A stretch of DNA of 64,000 bases from Niallia circulans NBRC 13626 (GCF_001591585.1 NZ_BCVE01000010.1:107600-171599); one strand, 5' to 3'. Numbered from the stretch's first letter, positions 16,262-25,805 are shown. Translations and numbers: made by a program. Notes: generated by a model from the sequence alone, not told the origin.

Positions 16262-18070
16262 TTAAGCCAATGTTTGATTTCCGGCTAATTCTTGGGAAAC
16301 AAGCATTTTTCTTAACGCTCCCTTTGTTTGCGCCAATTGCTTATATTCCCCTTCTTGTATTACCTTTCCAGATTCCAATACCATTACCTTATCTGCATTT
16401 CGAATCGTTGATAGACGATGAGCGATTACGATTATCGTCATTCTCCCTTTTAATTGGTCAATAGCCTGCTGAATCTTCTGTTCATTTTCACTATCTAATG
16501 CACTTGTTGCTTCATCTAATATGAGAATAGCTGGTTTTCTCAAGATGGCCCGCGCCAAAACGAGACGCTGGCGCTCTCCCCCTGAAAGCCTTATTCCTCT
16601 ATCTCCAATAACCGTATCCAATCCTTCCGGCATTTGTTTAACAAAATTCTCTGCAGCAGCAAATGACAGAGCTTGCCATAATTCCAGTTCTGTCGCCTTT
16701 GGTGCAACCATTAATAAATTTTCTCGAATGCTGCTATGAAATAAAAAAGGCTCCTGAGCAACATAACTAATAGAATTCCGATATAACAGTAACTCCTCCT
16801 CTGTTAACGATTTTCCGTTTACAAGCAATCTCCCTTTTTCAGGCTGCAGCAAACCCATTACTAAATCGACTAATGTCGTCTTTCCCGCTCCTGACGGCCC
16901 AACTATTGCAGTTGTTTTCTTAAGCGGAAAATGAATATTTACGTTAGTTAGTGTCCAGTCTTCCTGAGATGGTTGATAGCGGAAATAGACATGGTCACAT
17001 TCTATTGCTTGTTCGAGAGTAAATGGCTCCCATTCCCTTGTGCGAAAGGTACTCCATTCTTGGCTTTTGTTACTTTCCGCTTGAACACGCAGAACATGAT
17101 CTAATGCCGGAAACATGGAAACAATTTGTTCTACATTACTTTGCAAGGAGGAAAACCGCGGCCATAATCTTGAAAAAATCAAAATAATTATCATAAGCTT
17201 CTCTGGTGGCAGTTTAAGAAAGGAAAAAGAAATAGATACAAAAAGGACAATCAAGATACCAGCCATCAGCCGATAAATGAATACAGACTTAGCGTTTAAG
17301 CGAACTAAATTCATCACATTATAATGAATTAAATGAGACTTAGACTGAAACCAATCAAAAAAAGATGGCTCAAGCATATTGCTTTTCATATCTTTCATTC
17401 CACTAAACTGTTCTGTAATTCCTCCAAAGTAATCGTTCATTAACTCTGTTGTTTCTTTGCCTATTGTTTTAGAATTCCTTACGAATTTCCTCATAAAAAT
17501 ACTAAGTAACCCACCAATAATTAAGACTATGCTTGTTAAGGATGGTGATAAGAGAAAAGCCAGCATTATTTGAACAATAGTAAAAAATACAATGCTGATT
17601 AATTGGATAATACTATGTGTTCCCACGCCGACTCGTGATATTTCTGTTGTGAGAATATAGTTAAAATCCGACTTTCTTTTTCTCAGCATATATTCCCACT
17701 TCACTTTGATAAGTGATTCATATGTCTCTAGTCGCAGCTGTTTAATAAAGTTCTGCTGGATATCTGTATTTAAAATCGTTTGACTCCGTTGCAGCAAAGC
17801 CTGACCACCTATCAATAGAAGATAAATCAATAAGACAGAAGTCAAATTTAGTTGAAATGGCAGCTTTTCCATTGTTGCTACTATTAAAGTAATAGGAAAC
17901 AGATCATTTATCTGCATATTCAACAATCCAATAACAGCAAGCATTGGTATTAAAAGATAAATGCTAATTCCTTCAAGGGCACTTATTAGAATGCTAAGAA
18001 AAATATTAAGATACATCTTCGTTCCAGTAACTGCCTGCAGTTTCTTAAAAAAAACAATAAGATTTCTCAT
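16262..18070 (-). CDS. padeD: ABC transporter, fused permease-ATPase, lasso peptide export/immunity (PadeD-like)
   Basis: This 602-residue half-transporter has an N-terminal six-helix permease (about residues 15-310) and a C-terminal ATPase with Walker A VGPSGAGKTTLV, Q-loop YVAQEPF, signature RLSGGERQR and Walker B ILILDEATSALD. In lasso clusters the D protein exports the mature peptide and gives self-immunity. It follows the nucleotidyltransferase by 3 bp and precedes manC by 16 bp, so it is part of the B1'-B2-N-D-manC unit. A flippase for lipid-linked sugar would look similar, but the neighbouring lasso genes make export more likely. Confidence 0.88.
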   Translation of the reverse strand: MRNLIVFFKKLQAVTGTKMYLNIFLSILISALEGISIYLLIPMLAVIGLLNMQINDLFPITLIVATMEKLPFQLNLTSVLLIYLLLIGGQALLQRSQTILNTDIQQNFIKQLRLETYESLIKVKWEYMLRKRKSDFNYILTTEISRVGVGTHSIIQLISIVFFTIVQIMLAFLLSPSLTSIVLIIGGLLSIFMRKFVRNSKTIGKETTELMNDYFGGITEQFSGMKDMKSNMLEPSFFDWFQSKSHLIHYNVMNLVRLNAKSVFIYRLMAGILIVLFVSISFSFLKLPPEKLMIIILIFSRLWPRFSSLQSNVEQIVSMFPALDHVLRVQAESNKSQEWSTFRTREWEPFTLEQAIECDHVYFRYQPSQEDWTLTNVNIHFPLKKTTAIVGPSGAGKTTLVDLVMGLLQPEKGRLLVNGKSLTEEELLLYRNSISYVAQEPFLFHSSIRENLLMVAPKATELELWQALSFAAAENFVKQMPEGLDTVIGDRGIRLSGGERQRLVLARAILRKPAILILDEATSALDSENEQKIQQAIDQLKGRMTIIVIAHRLSTIRNADKVMVLESGKVIQEGEYKQLAQTKGALRKMLVSQELAGNQTLA

Positions 18071-18073
18071 TTT

Positions 18074-19255
18074 CTAAAGTCTCCTAAGTGAAACTTTTTG
18101 CTTTAAAATTACTCGCCACAGCCATAAAATTGGTCTTAATGGAAGATAAAGAAAGTGCAATGATTTTGGTAAAGGAAGCACTTCTGCGTCCCATGAATTG
18201 GCATAGAATTTCCGAATGATGTAAGCTGCCTTCTGCTTAAATGGTTTCATCTTAAATAGATACTTTTTTCCTTCCTTATCCCATGTCTTGTCTGGAGGAT
18301 GAAAAAAGTTGATTCTTTCTCTCATGAATAGAAAAGCCTTTTGTGCGAGTCCCTTCGATTGCTTATTTATCTTTCTCTGATACCTTTTTGAGCTTAATTG
18401 TAGGTTTTCAACTAAATAGAGCGCTTGTTGATAGAGGTGGCAGGCTTGATTTTCCATAAAGACTCTGGGACAACTATTAATATCTTCTTCTCTCTTCAAT
18501 ATTTGCACAATATCTTCTAACCACCGAATACGAAACCAGCCATGACGTGCCCCATGTGAAACAAGATAATAGCACAATATTTCCTCACCTAAAGTATAGA
18601 ATGCTGTTGACCCTATAGACACCGTTTTGCGATTATTCCATAAGTCTGCAAAGCTCGGCTCTTTACTAGGACCGGGATGAAGTCTCCAATGCACTTCCAC
18701 TTTGCAATTTTTCTCTTTATGAAGGAATTCAAGATGATGGTTTCTTTTTTGCCAGTCTTTTAATTTTCGTGGTGGTTCATACTCCATTTCATATCCTTTT
18801 GCTTGAAGGATTTCTATCGTTGACTTTAAATCTTGAAAGGAAATCAGAATATCAAGATCGTTGGAAGTTCTGGAAGATAAGTCTCCGTACAAATAATAGG
18901 AAAGAATTGGTCCTTTTAAAGTCAGCATGCGGATCTCATTCTTCGTTAATGCAGTTGAAATATTATCTAGTTCTTTGATCAATTGGAGCATTTTGATTGT
19001 ATTGTCTTTATATAAACCCTCTACTATTTTGACTACGTTGTTAGGCAAATAGGGAGAGTCTATACTAGACAGTCTTAAATAGATGGATGGATACACTTTA
19101 TGAAAATAAACTAGCTGAAGAAACTCCTTCCAATCTACCTTTTTATGAAATTCTTCTATCAGTTTTATGGAGTCTTCTTCCTCATTCAATAGCCTTAATA
19201 ACAACTGCAGTTCATTGGAACAGCTATGCAGATCAATTTCTTCTGATCCCTTCAT
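18074..19255 (-). CDS. nucleotidyltransferase-fold tailoring protein of the lasso cluster (NTP_transf_5 family, PsmN-like)
   Basis: This roughly 393-residue protein has the family core LKGPILSYYLYGDLSSRTSNDLDIL, split here around a GD/S loop and DLDIL catalytic Asp pair (near residues 120-137), followed by a conserved VEVHWRLHP segment. The family is commonly found in lasso and other RiPP clusters. In pseudomycoidin biosynthesis such a protein was reported to add hexose to the phosphorylated tail. I use ATG 19255 (AGAGGTG six bases upstream) rather than the GTG at 19264; it overlaps the peptidase gene by 23 bp. Function as a glycosyl- or nucleotidyl-tailoring enzyme is inferred. Confidence 0.85.
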   Translation of the reverse strand: MKGSEEIDLHSCSNELQLLLRLLNEEEDSIKLIEEFHKKVDWKEFLQLVYFHKVYPSIYLRLSSIDSPYLPNNVVKIVEGLYKDNTIKMLQLIKELDNISTALTKNEIRMLTLKGPILSYYLYGDLSSRTSNDLDILISFQDLKSTIEILQAKGYEMEYEPPRKLKDWQKRNHHLEFLHKEKNCKVEVHWRLHPGPSKEPSFADLWNNRKTVSIGSTAFYTLGEEILCYYLVSHGARHGWFRIRWLEDIVQILKREEDINSCPRVFMENQACHLYQQALYLVENLQLSSKRYQRKINKQSKGLAQKAFLFMRERINFFHPPDKTWDKEGKKYLFKMKPFKQKAAYIIRKFYANSWDAEVLPLPKSLHFLYLPLRPILWLWRVILKQKVSLRRL

Positions 19256-19721
19256 TCTTTTCACCTCTTTTACTCATACCACCGGCAAATGTATTCACAA
19301 CGGTAAAACGTTGTTTACCGCGTGCACCTGTCACATAATGCGAACCACTTCTAACCCATGCATGTGCTTCCATTTTGCCTGCTTGGTCCCTAGCGATACC
19401 TAGATATAAAGTGGTTGCAATCTTTCTTCTATTTAACATTCTCGTTGCTGCAATTGCTTGGACAAGGCAGGCACTTTCCCAAAATGTATATTTGCTCATC
19501 GTCTCAATCGCCAATGATACATCTTTTATCATCTTTTCATTGCCATTTACCTGAACTTCCGTTTCCATCGATTCTTCACCCAGACTAGGAGCAACTTTCG
19601 CGAATGGCAATAGTTTCAAAAACCTACCTCTTGCCAAAAAAATAAATGCCTCCATCATTAGGCATTTTAGTTTAAAATCCATTTTGATAAATTTCTTGAC
19701 TTTCCGTATCACTCTAGGCAT
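19233..19721 (-). CDS. padeB2: lasso peptide leader peptidase B2 (transglutaminase-like cysteine protease)
   Basis: This 162-residue transglutaminase-fold protease removes the leader after the Thr(-2)-x motif. The catalytic Cys is in FWESACLVQAIAA (Cys85) and His in EAHAWVRSG (His120), as in lasso B2 proteins. The size fits split B1/B2 systems, where the RRE is a separate protein. The gene overlaps the PqqD-like gene upstream by 13 bp and the nucleotidyltransferase downstream. It lies about 4.5 kb away from the cyclase unit, an unusual spread for a lasso locus. Confidence 0.92.
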   Translation of the reverse strand: MPRVIRKVKKFIKMDFKLKCLMMEAFIFLARGRFLKLLPFAKVAPSLGEESMETEVQVNGNEKMIKDVSLAIETMSKYTFWESACLVQAIAATRMLNRRKIATTLYLGIARDQAGKMEAHAWVRSGSHYVTGARGKQRFTVVNTFAGGMSKRGEKNEGIRRN

Positions 19722-20023
19722 CCTTTTAAATCTACCTTTACTAGTAAATTATCTGCTAATAATTCTGCTAAAAAATATTCTACTTGCTGCTCACATTCTT
19801 CTTTTGAAACTTCATAGTCCTCCATTAGCATTGCTACGATTTGCTGCTCACTTATCGGATACTTGCAATATTCCCATATCACAGTCCCTATTTCTCCAAT
19901 CTTGTAATACGTATTTTTTTGCTCATTCCAAATATACATTTGGCTATTTAATTCTTTACATGTATTTTCTTTGTTAACTTGATAAAAACAATCTCTCGCT
20001 AACTCCTCATTTAATAACATCAT
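19709..20023 (-). CDS. second PqqD-like RRE protein of the lasso locus
   Basis: A PqqD-family protein of about 104 residues: MYIWNEQKNTYYKIGEIGTV, then IWEYCKYPISEQQIVAMLM, and a C-terminal VEYFLAELLADNLLVKV helix-strand. The frame is open much further upstream into the glycosyltransferase gene. I place the start in the ATGATGATG cluster at 20020-20026 after GGAGCG. It overlaps the B2 gene by 13 bp, the normal B1-B2 arrangement, so this may be the true partner of the peptidase. The copy at 11242-11541 lies with the precursor. Two RRE proteins for one precursor is unusual. Confidence 0.86.
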   Translation of the reverse strand: MMLLNEELARDCFYQVNKENTCKELNSQMYIWNEQKNTYYKIGEIGTVIWEYCKYPISEQQIVAMLMEDYEVSKEECEQQVEYFLAELLADNLLVKVDLKGCLE

Positions 20024-20031
20024 CATCGCTC

Positions 20032-21237
20032 CTAACTGATTGATTGTTTCTTTGTCCAGTGAACGTCTGAAATGATATAAGATTTTACTACATTGATATT
20101 CGTTGTCTTTTCCCAAATTTGCTGTTTGTGCGCTATTTTTTCCTCTATAAACTGTTTGAATTCTGTACGAAACCGTTCCGGAGAGAAATTCAAAGCATAC
20201 TCTCGACAATGGACTGGATTGAATGGTAATCGTTCGAATTGCTCCACAGCCCTTCTTATCGCTTCTGGTGTTTGGTCATAGAAGAAATACCCAGTTGGAT
20301 GAGGCGATTCATTGTATCCTTTTACCGTTTCTAAGGACCCCCCTTTTCCATAAGCAATGACTGGCGTACCACAAGCCTGCGCTTCTAGAGGGGTTATGCC
20401 AAAATCTTCTTCCGCTGCAAAGATAAAGCCTTTTGCCCGCTGCATATGGTCTTTTAACACTTCAAAGGATTGATAGCCCATCAAGTGAACATTTGAACCT
20501 GCTTTCGCCTTCATTTTTTTAAAATCCGGACCATCTCCAATTACGAATAATTTCTTATCTGGCATCAGAGAAAATGCTTCCACTATTGTATCTATTTTCT
20601 TGTAAGGAACCATCCTGGAAGCAGTAAGGTAGAAATCCTCTTTGTCTGGATAAAAGCTAAATTTTGAGACATCCACGGGCGGATATACTGTTTGGGATTC
20701 TCTTTTATAAACCTTCCAGATTCTTCTTCCGATAAAATCAGAATTAGACATAAAAAAATCTACACCATTTGCTGTTCGATAATCCCAATTACGAATTTGG
20801 TGCAGTAGAAATCTAGTTAAATATCCTTTTATTCCTTTATCCATCCCTGCTTCTTTTAAATATTGGTGCTGAAGATCCCAAGCATAGCGAATAGGAGAAT
20901 GAACATATGAAATATGAAGCTGATCTGGTCCAGTTATGACCCCTTTTGCTACAGCATAGGAGCTAGAGATAATGAGATCATATTTAGATAAATCTAATTG
21001 TTCAATGGCTAATGGCATTAAAGGAAGATACACACGGTACTTCCTCTTCGAAAAAGGAAGCTTTTGAATAAAAGTCGTGTTCACTTTCTTATGTTGAATA
21101 AAATGCCGATCTTTCTCATCTAAGTAATCGACTGTACTGTAAAGGTCTGCATCTGGATAAATCTTGAGTATCTCCTCTAATACTTTTTCTGCCCCATTAT
21201 AAACTACCAGCCAATCATGGATAATTGCTGTTTTCAT
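20032..21237 (-). CDS. GT4 glycosyltransferase, probable mannosyltransferase (WbaZ-like), tandem copy 1
   Basis: This 401-residue GT-B enzyme begins MKTAIIHDWLVVYNGAEKVL, typical of WbaZ-type GDP-mannose-dependent transferases. The C-terminal donor site has FAAEEDFGITPLEAQACGTP, the E-x7-E motif, and PVIAYGKGGSLETV. It is nearly a copy of the next gene upstream (21256-22443): long stretches are identical and the two diverge mainly near the C-terminus. It is the last polysaccharide gene before the lasso B1'-B2 block, with only 8 bp between. GDP-mannose from the nearby manC is the likely donor. Confidence 0.88.
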   Translation of the reverse strand: MKTAIIHDWLVVYNGAEKVLEEILKIYPDADLYSTVDYLDEKDRHFIQHKKVNTTFIQKLPFSKRKYRVYLPLMPLAIEQLDLSKYDLIISSSYAVAKGVITGPDQLHISYVHSPIRYAWDLQHQYLKEAGMDKGIKGYLTRFLLHQIRNWDYRTANGVDFFMSNSDFIGRRIWKVYKRESQTVYPPVDVSKFSFYPDKEDFYLTASRMVPYKKIDTIVEAFSLMPDKKLFVIGDGPDFKKMKAKAGSNVHLMGYQSFEVLKDHMQRAKGFIFAAEEDFGITPLEAQACGTPVIAYGKGGSLETVKGYNESPHPTGYFFYDQTPEAIRRAVEQFERLPFNPVHCREYALNFSPERFRTEFKQFIEEKIAHKQQIWEKTTNINVVKSYIISDVHWTKKQSIS

Positions 21238-21255
21238 GGGAATGCCTCCTTTTTA

Positions 21256-22443
21256 TCATGCCTTCTTTCTCTTATGCAGCCAGTGTTCAGAAGTTGCCTC
21301 TTTTTCACTTGCTAAAGCTTTTTCTATTCTCCATTCATTGATTTTGGTATCAATAAACGCTTTAAATTCTTTTTGAAAACGTTCATTCGAAAAATACAAG
21401 GAGTGGTTTCGGCAATCAATCGAATTTATCTGGATTTGCTCAAACTTTTGGACAGCCGCCGCAATTGCTTCCACATTTTGTTCATAAAAAAAGAGCCCTG
21501 TTGGACTGGTAGATTCATTGTATCCTCTAACTGTCTCCCGAGATCCGCCTTTCCCGTATGCAATAACAGGTGTTCCACATGCTTGTGCTTCTAATGGAGC
21601 AATTCCAAAATCCTCTTCCGCAGCAAAAATAAAGCCTTTCGCACGCTGCATATAGTCCTTTAATACATCAAAAGGCTGGTACCCCATCAACATAACATTT
21701 GACCCAGCTTTTGCTTTAATTTTCTTAAAGTCCGGACCATCTCCTATGACAACTAGTTTCTTGTCTGGCAATAAAGAAAAAGATTCTACAATGGTATCTA
21801 TCTTTTTGTACGGTACCATCCGTGAGGCGGTTAAATAAAAGTCTTCTTTCTCTTCTCTTAACGTAAACGCAGATACATCTACTGGAGGATATACTGTCTT
21901 TGCTTCCCTCCGATACGTCTTCCAAATTCTCCGCCCAATAAAGTCAGATACGCACATAAAAAAATCCACACCATTAGCTGTTCGATAATCCCAGTTACGA
22001 ACATAGTGCAGAATGAACCTTGTTATCCAGCTTTTTATCCCCTTTTCAAGACCCGATTCCCTTAAATATTGATGCTGCAAATCCCAGGCATAGCGTATTG
22101 GCGAATATACGTAAGAAATATGGAGCTGATCCGGACCTGTTATCACTCCCTTTGCAACTGCATGAGAACTGGAGATGATTAAATCGTATTTAGATAGATC
22201 CAATTGCTCGATTGCTAACGGCATAAGAGGAAGATAATTACGATACTTCCTCTTCGAGAAAGGAAGATTTTGTATAAAGGTTGTTTTCACCTGTTTATTT
22301 TGAATAAAATGCCGGTCTTTGGCTTCTAGATGTTCGACCGTACTGTATAGATCTGCATCTGGGAATAGTTTGAGTAACTCCTCCAGCACTTTTTCCGCCC
22401 CGTTGTAGACCACTAACCAGTCGTGGATGATGGCTGTTTTCAA
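21256..22443 (-). CDS. GT4 glycosyltransferase, probable mannosyltransferase (WbaZ-like), tandem copy 2
   Basis: This 395-residue paralogue of 20032-21237 has the same N-terminus and the same FAAEEDFGIAPLEAQACGTP donor motif. Differences are scattered and increase after about residue 320 and in the tail (ATSEHWLHKRKKA here). Tandem duplication with divergence suggests successive mannose additions with different linkage. It lies in the operon 22 bp after the pyruvyltransferase gene and 18 bp before its paralogue. Confidence 0.88.
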   Translation of the reverse strand: MKTAIIHDWLVVYNGAEKVLEELLKLFPDADLYSTVEHLEAKDRHFIQNKQVKTTFIQNLPFSKRKYRNYLPLMPLAIEQLDLSKYDLIISSSHAVAKGVITGPDQLHISYVYSPIRYAWDLQHQYLRESGLEKGIKSWITRFILHYVRNWDYRTANGVDFFMCVSDFIGRRIWKTYRREAKTVYPPVDVSAFTLREEKEDFYLTASRMVPYKKIDTIVESFSLLPDKKLVVIGDGPDFKKIKAKAGSNVMLMGYQPFDVLKDYMQRAKGFIFAAEEDFGIAPLEAQACGTPVIAYGKGGSRETVRGYNESTSPTGLFFYEQNVEAIAAAVQKFEQIQINSIDCRNHSLYFSNERFQKEFKAFIDTKINEWRIEKALASEKEATSEHWLHKRKKA

Positions 22444-22465
22444 TGTTTAACACCCCATTTTTCTT

Positions 22466-23527
22466 TTAGTTGTTAAGTGCATCTAACAAAGGTTGAAATT
22501 CCAATTCGAAGTTATAAATATCACATTTATCCAAATCTATCTCTTTCAACTCTTTAATCGCTCTTCTAATAGTATCCATATCAGTTGGATCCAATAATTT
22601 TATATATTCTATTCCCTTTAGCCACTGATTGTAAGTACCCTCTATTTTGTGATTACTATTTTGGAAAACTATACACGGAGTTTTGGTTATTGCACAAAAA
22701 ATCATGCCGTGTAATCGATCGGTAATAACTATTTTGGATTTCTTAAAAGCATGAAATATCTTCTCTAATTCCTCTTTTCCTTTACTCATAGTTATTTCGC
22801 CATCGCCTATATGTGTATCATAATACACTAATGGTTCCACTTCGCCTTCTAATAAAGTTATGAGGGTTCTTTTAAAAGACTCTTCTAGGTTAATTTCCAT
22901 GTCATTCCTTAAGCAAACTAGAATATGCTCTCTACTTAAAATTGGCTCAGCCTCTTTTCGTGATAAAACAATATCAGGAACAAGGTAAACTTTATTATAA
23001 GGAAACAGTCGTTTCATTATTTCATATGAAATAGGTTCTCTAGCTAATAGATGTAGGTTTCTATGTCTCGAATAAATTTCTTGCGTTTTTTGCAGTGCCT
23101 TTCTTCCTGATTCTGTTTCGGAAAAGTCGATTGTTTGAGGAAATGATATTATTTTATTTTTAGGAAAATATTTTATGATGGTTCTTCTATACTCTTCGTA
23201 CGACTTGTATAAGTCCCCCATATTTCCCCCGCCTATAATGGTAATAATATCTTTTTCGCTGCACTTTTTTTTCATTTCTTTCATGGCACTATATGTTTCA
23301 CTAGCATAAACACTGATTATATTATAACTAGGATATACAGTCTGCAAATAAGCAATCTGGGTCTGAGTAATAGCAATATCTCCTAAATTTCCATAATCAG
23401 ATGCAATAGTGACAAATATTTTTAAATCCTTTTTTCCATATGGAATCACAAATTTTGTAGCTGATTTATAATACTTATAATTTATCTTCCAGTTTAAAGG
23501 TATTCTCTCTTTCATTTTAGCAATCAT
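22466..23527 (-). CDS. polysaccharide pyruvyl transferase family protein (EpsI/EpsO-like)
   Basis: This 353-residue protein of the polysaccharide pyruvyltransferase family probably adds a ketal pyruvate from PEP to a sugar of the repeat unit. Family marks are SDYGNLGDIAITQTQI near residue 42, TIIGGGNMGDLY, ISFPQTI, and VITDRLHGMIFCAITKTP near residue 270, where the His-Gly pair is conserved. Length matches EpsI/EpsO. It overlaps the GT14 gene by 4 bp. Confidence 0.9.
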   Translation of the reverse strand: MIAKMKERIPLNWKINYKYYKSATKFVIPYGKKDLKIFVTIASDYGNLGDIAITQTQIAYLQTVYPSYNIISVYASETYSAMKEMKKKCSEKDIITIIGGGNMGDLYKSYEEYRRTIIKYFPKNKIISFPQTIDFSETESGRKALQKTQEIYSRHRNLHLLAREPISYEIMKRLFPYNKVYLVPDIVLSRKEAEPILSREHILVCLRNDMEINLEESFKRTLITLLEGEVEPLVYYDTHIGDGEITMSKGKEELEKIFHAFKKSKIVITDRLHGMIFCAITKTPCIVFQNSNHKIEGTYNQWLKGIEYIKLLDPTDMDTIRRAIKELKEIDLDKCDIYNFELEFQPLLDALNN

Positions 23528-24447
23528 AGCTTACTCCTTTCTCTATCAAGGTTTTGAATATCAAAATGAAAATCATCGATTAATTTAAGTATCTTTGTAT
23601 CCTTTTTTATATCAAATTTCCTTGCAAATAAGGAAGCGCTATTGACTATCCTGTAATAATCTTTATCTATTAATATGGAGGGGCTGCTAGTCGTGTCTCT
23701 CCATATCATAAATCTTAAATTGTCATTTACAACTTTATCTTTATATGGTGAGTTCAACACTAATGTTTGAAAGATTATCTCATCAGGTATTTCGACATGA
23801 TGAAAAAATTTTTCAAAACGAGGGTATTCACGCAAGTACTCTAGAATAAATTGAACTGCTTCATTTGTTAGACACCACCATTGGGATCCTCCATATAGCT
23901 GAAAATCATTAGGAAACCTTCTTACAGGTAGCTTTTTTCTAACAATACTCCATGTTTTGGAAACTGCCTTATTTAAAAACGAAGGATTTCCTTTCTTTCT
24001 CTGCAATCTCCTAAAGAACCAATACTTTGTTCTGGCATAACCACCTTCATACCAATTAATCTCGGAAAACTTAGTGTATTCTATAAAAGATTTCTCCCTA
24101 TTCTTCTCTAAGAAATTTAATATGTCTTCGATTGGATATATTGGATAATCTTGACCACTTAGTAGTATATAATGATCATATTTGATAGTTGCGGTTGCAG
24201 CATTTCTCAATCCCTCCAAAGTTGCTCTTACTAAACTAAAATCTCCCCAATAACATTTATAATTTTTAATGAAATACACATTTTTTTTATTTTCTAGTTT
24301 CTCTTTAAGCTTCAATATAAATGTCTTTCCCGCCCTAGAATCAATATGTATATAAAGATCAGTATGAGGAGAGTCTAACTTATTTACTAACCTAATTATC
24401 TGGTCTGGATTCTGATGAACCAAAAGGATAAAAGCTACTCTTATCAT
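23524..24447 (-). CDS. beta-1,6-N-acetylglucosaminyltransferase-like glycosyltransferase (GT14, core-2/I-branching family)
   Basis: This 307-residue protein starts MIRVAFILLVHQNPDQIIRL and carries LLSGQDYPI, YGGSQWWCLT and HVEIPDEIIFQT, the hallmark motifs of the GT14 branching enzymes (the last contains the proposed catalytic Glu). It likely puts a branching sugar on the repeat unit. It overlaps the flippase and pyruvyltransferase genes by 4 bp each, indicating tight coupling. Confidence 0.9.
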   Translation of the reverse strand: MIRVAFILLVHQNPDQIIRLVNKLDSPHTDLYIHIDSRAGKTFILKLKEKLENKKNVYFIKNYKCYWGDFSLVRATLEGLRNAATATIKYDHYILLSGQDYPIYPIEDILNFLEKNREKSFIEYTKFSEINWYEGGYARTKYWFFRRLQRKKGNPSFLNKAVSKTWSIVRKKLPVRRFPNDFQLYGGSQWWCLTNEAVQFILEYLREYPRFEKFFHHVEIPDEIIFQTLVLNSPYKDKVVNDNLRFMIWRDTTSSPSILIDKDYYRIVNSASLFARKFDIKKDTKILKLIDDFHFDIQNLDRERSKL

Positions 24448-25805
24448 TTAGACACTTCCCTTTCCATTTTGCTATTAATTCTTCCTCGTTTCCGCACTCC
24501 CTTTCTTACAATACTAAATGCAGCCATTATCACTGCCTTGAAGTCTGCTAAGCTAGGTATTAAATATACCAGCTTCAATTGATGGATATGTTTATTATAT
24601 TCTACTAAATATAGGATAAGTTTTAGTATAGATGATAAAACAGCAATAACACTGGCGCCTATTACTCCCCAATGTTTTACTGTAAATGATAGAGTGATAA
24701 AGATAAAAATGGTGGATATTATTTCAGTCGTTGTATTTATAAAGGTTTTTCCATAACCATTTATTGAATTTCTAATAATCATTGATTGCCCTCTTACAAA
24801 TGTATAAATAATTAATATTTCAGCAGGTATAATAGATGGAATATATTCTTTCCCATAAACGATTGGTATCAATAAAGGAAGTAGCAATGCGAAAGGTAGA
24901 GCTGTTATAGAGTTTGCAATAAAGCTATTTGTCCATATTCGCAAAGTTCTTTGATGTGTAAGATCTGCAGATAATCCAGCTAACCTTGGAAAACTCACTC
25001 TTTGCAATGCTGTAGATATTGTGGACAAAGGCTTGACTGAGCTTTCCGAAGCTGAATAAAAGCCAAGTGCAGCTGGCGGCAGCATCGCTGACAATACTAA
25101 TTGAGTAGCATTGGCTGAAGTTGCCCCCGCAACAGTTCCTCCTTGAGCTTTCATTCCATACCATAAAGTTTTCATCAATTCCCAGTGGAAGTTCCCTGAG
25201 AAATAGTTATTTTTGTATCCTATGAAAAATGTAGCGATTGCAATAATAGCATTAGTGCCAAGTAATATATATAAAGCACTTGAAACTTCAAGTAACCCCA
25301 TATAATAAATGATTATAAGAAAGATAGTAGAAATAGTTGGATTTATTATCCTCATCATATTCGCAAATGAAAATTTTTCCTCAGCCGCTAGTGCTCCCAA
25401 GATAACCTCACTTATAATGCCTGGTATAATCCCTAGTAGAAATAAACGTGCCGCTATTAAAACTTGACTATCTAAACTCGGCATTACATAAGGAATAATT
25501 ATAAATTCGCCTACTAGTGTGGCAACTACTCCTAGAAAAAGGCTGGCCACAGCCAAAGTTTTCAATAAATCTTCTCTGTTATTCTTCATTTTGTGCCAAT
25601 AATAAATGACTGTTTGATATATATTTAAATGAAAGTACCACATTAATAGGTTGCCCCAAATTGTAATTGCTAAGTATTCTCCTCTCCCCGCTGGTCCTAA
25701 AACTCTTGCAATTATAATCCCTGAAATTAGAGTAATGATAATTAATATAAATTCACTTTGAAATGTCTGAATAAAGTTCGATAAGAACCTATTTTTAGAT
25801 TTCAT
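24444..25805 (-). CDS. oligosaccharide flippase (Wzx/MOP superfamily), operon 2
   Basis: A membrane protein of about 453 residues with some twelve to fourteen hydrophobic segments and the flippase N-terminus FIQTFQSEFILIIITLISG, then ARVLGPAGRGEYLA. It would translocate the operon 2 lipid-linked repeat unit. The start is placed at ATG 25805, preceded by a purine-rich AAGGAAAAAG stretch; an ATG at 25841 would overlap the upstream gene by 47 bp. Its 3' end overlaps the GT14 gene. Confidence 0.88.
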   Translation of the reverse strand: MKSKNRFLSNFIQTFQSEFILIIITLISGIIIARVLGPAGRGEYLAITIWGNLLMWYFHLNIYQTVIYYWHKMKNNREDLLKTLAVASLFLGVVATLVGEFIIIPYVMPSLDSQVLIAARLFLLGIIPGIISEVILGALAAEEKFSFANMMRIINPTISTIFLIIIYYMGLLEVSSALYILLGTNAIIAIATFFIGYKNNYFSGNFHWELMKTLWYGMKAQGGTVAGATSANATQLVLSAMLPPAALGFYSASESSVKPLSTISTALQRVSFPRLAGLSADLTHQRTLRIWTNSFIANSITALPFALLLPLLIPIVYGKEYIPSIIPAEILIIYTFVRGQSMIIRNSINGYGKTFINTTTEIISTIFIFITLSFTVKHWGVIGASVIAVLSSILKLILYLVEYNKHIHQLKLVYLIPSLADFKAVIMAAFSIVRKGVRKRGRINSKMEREVSK

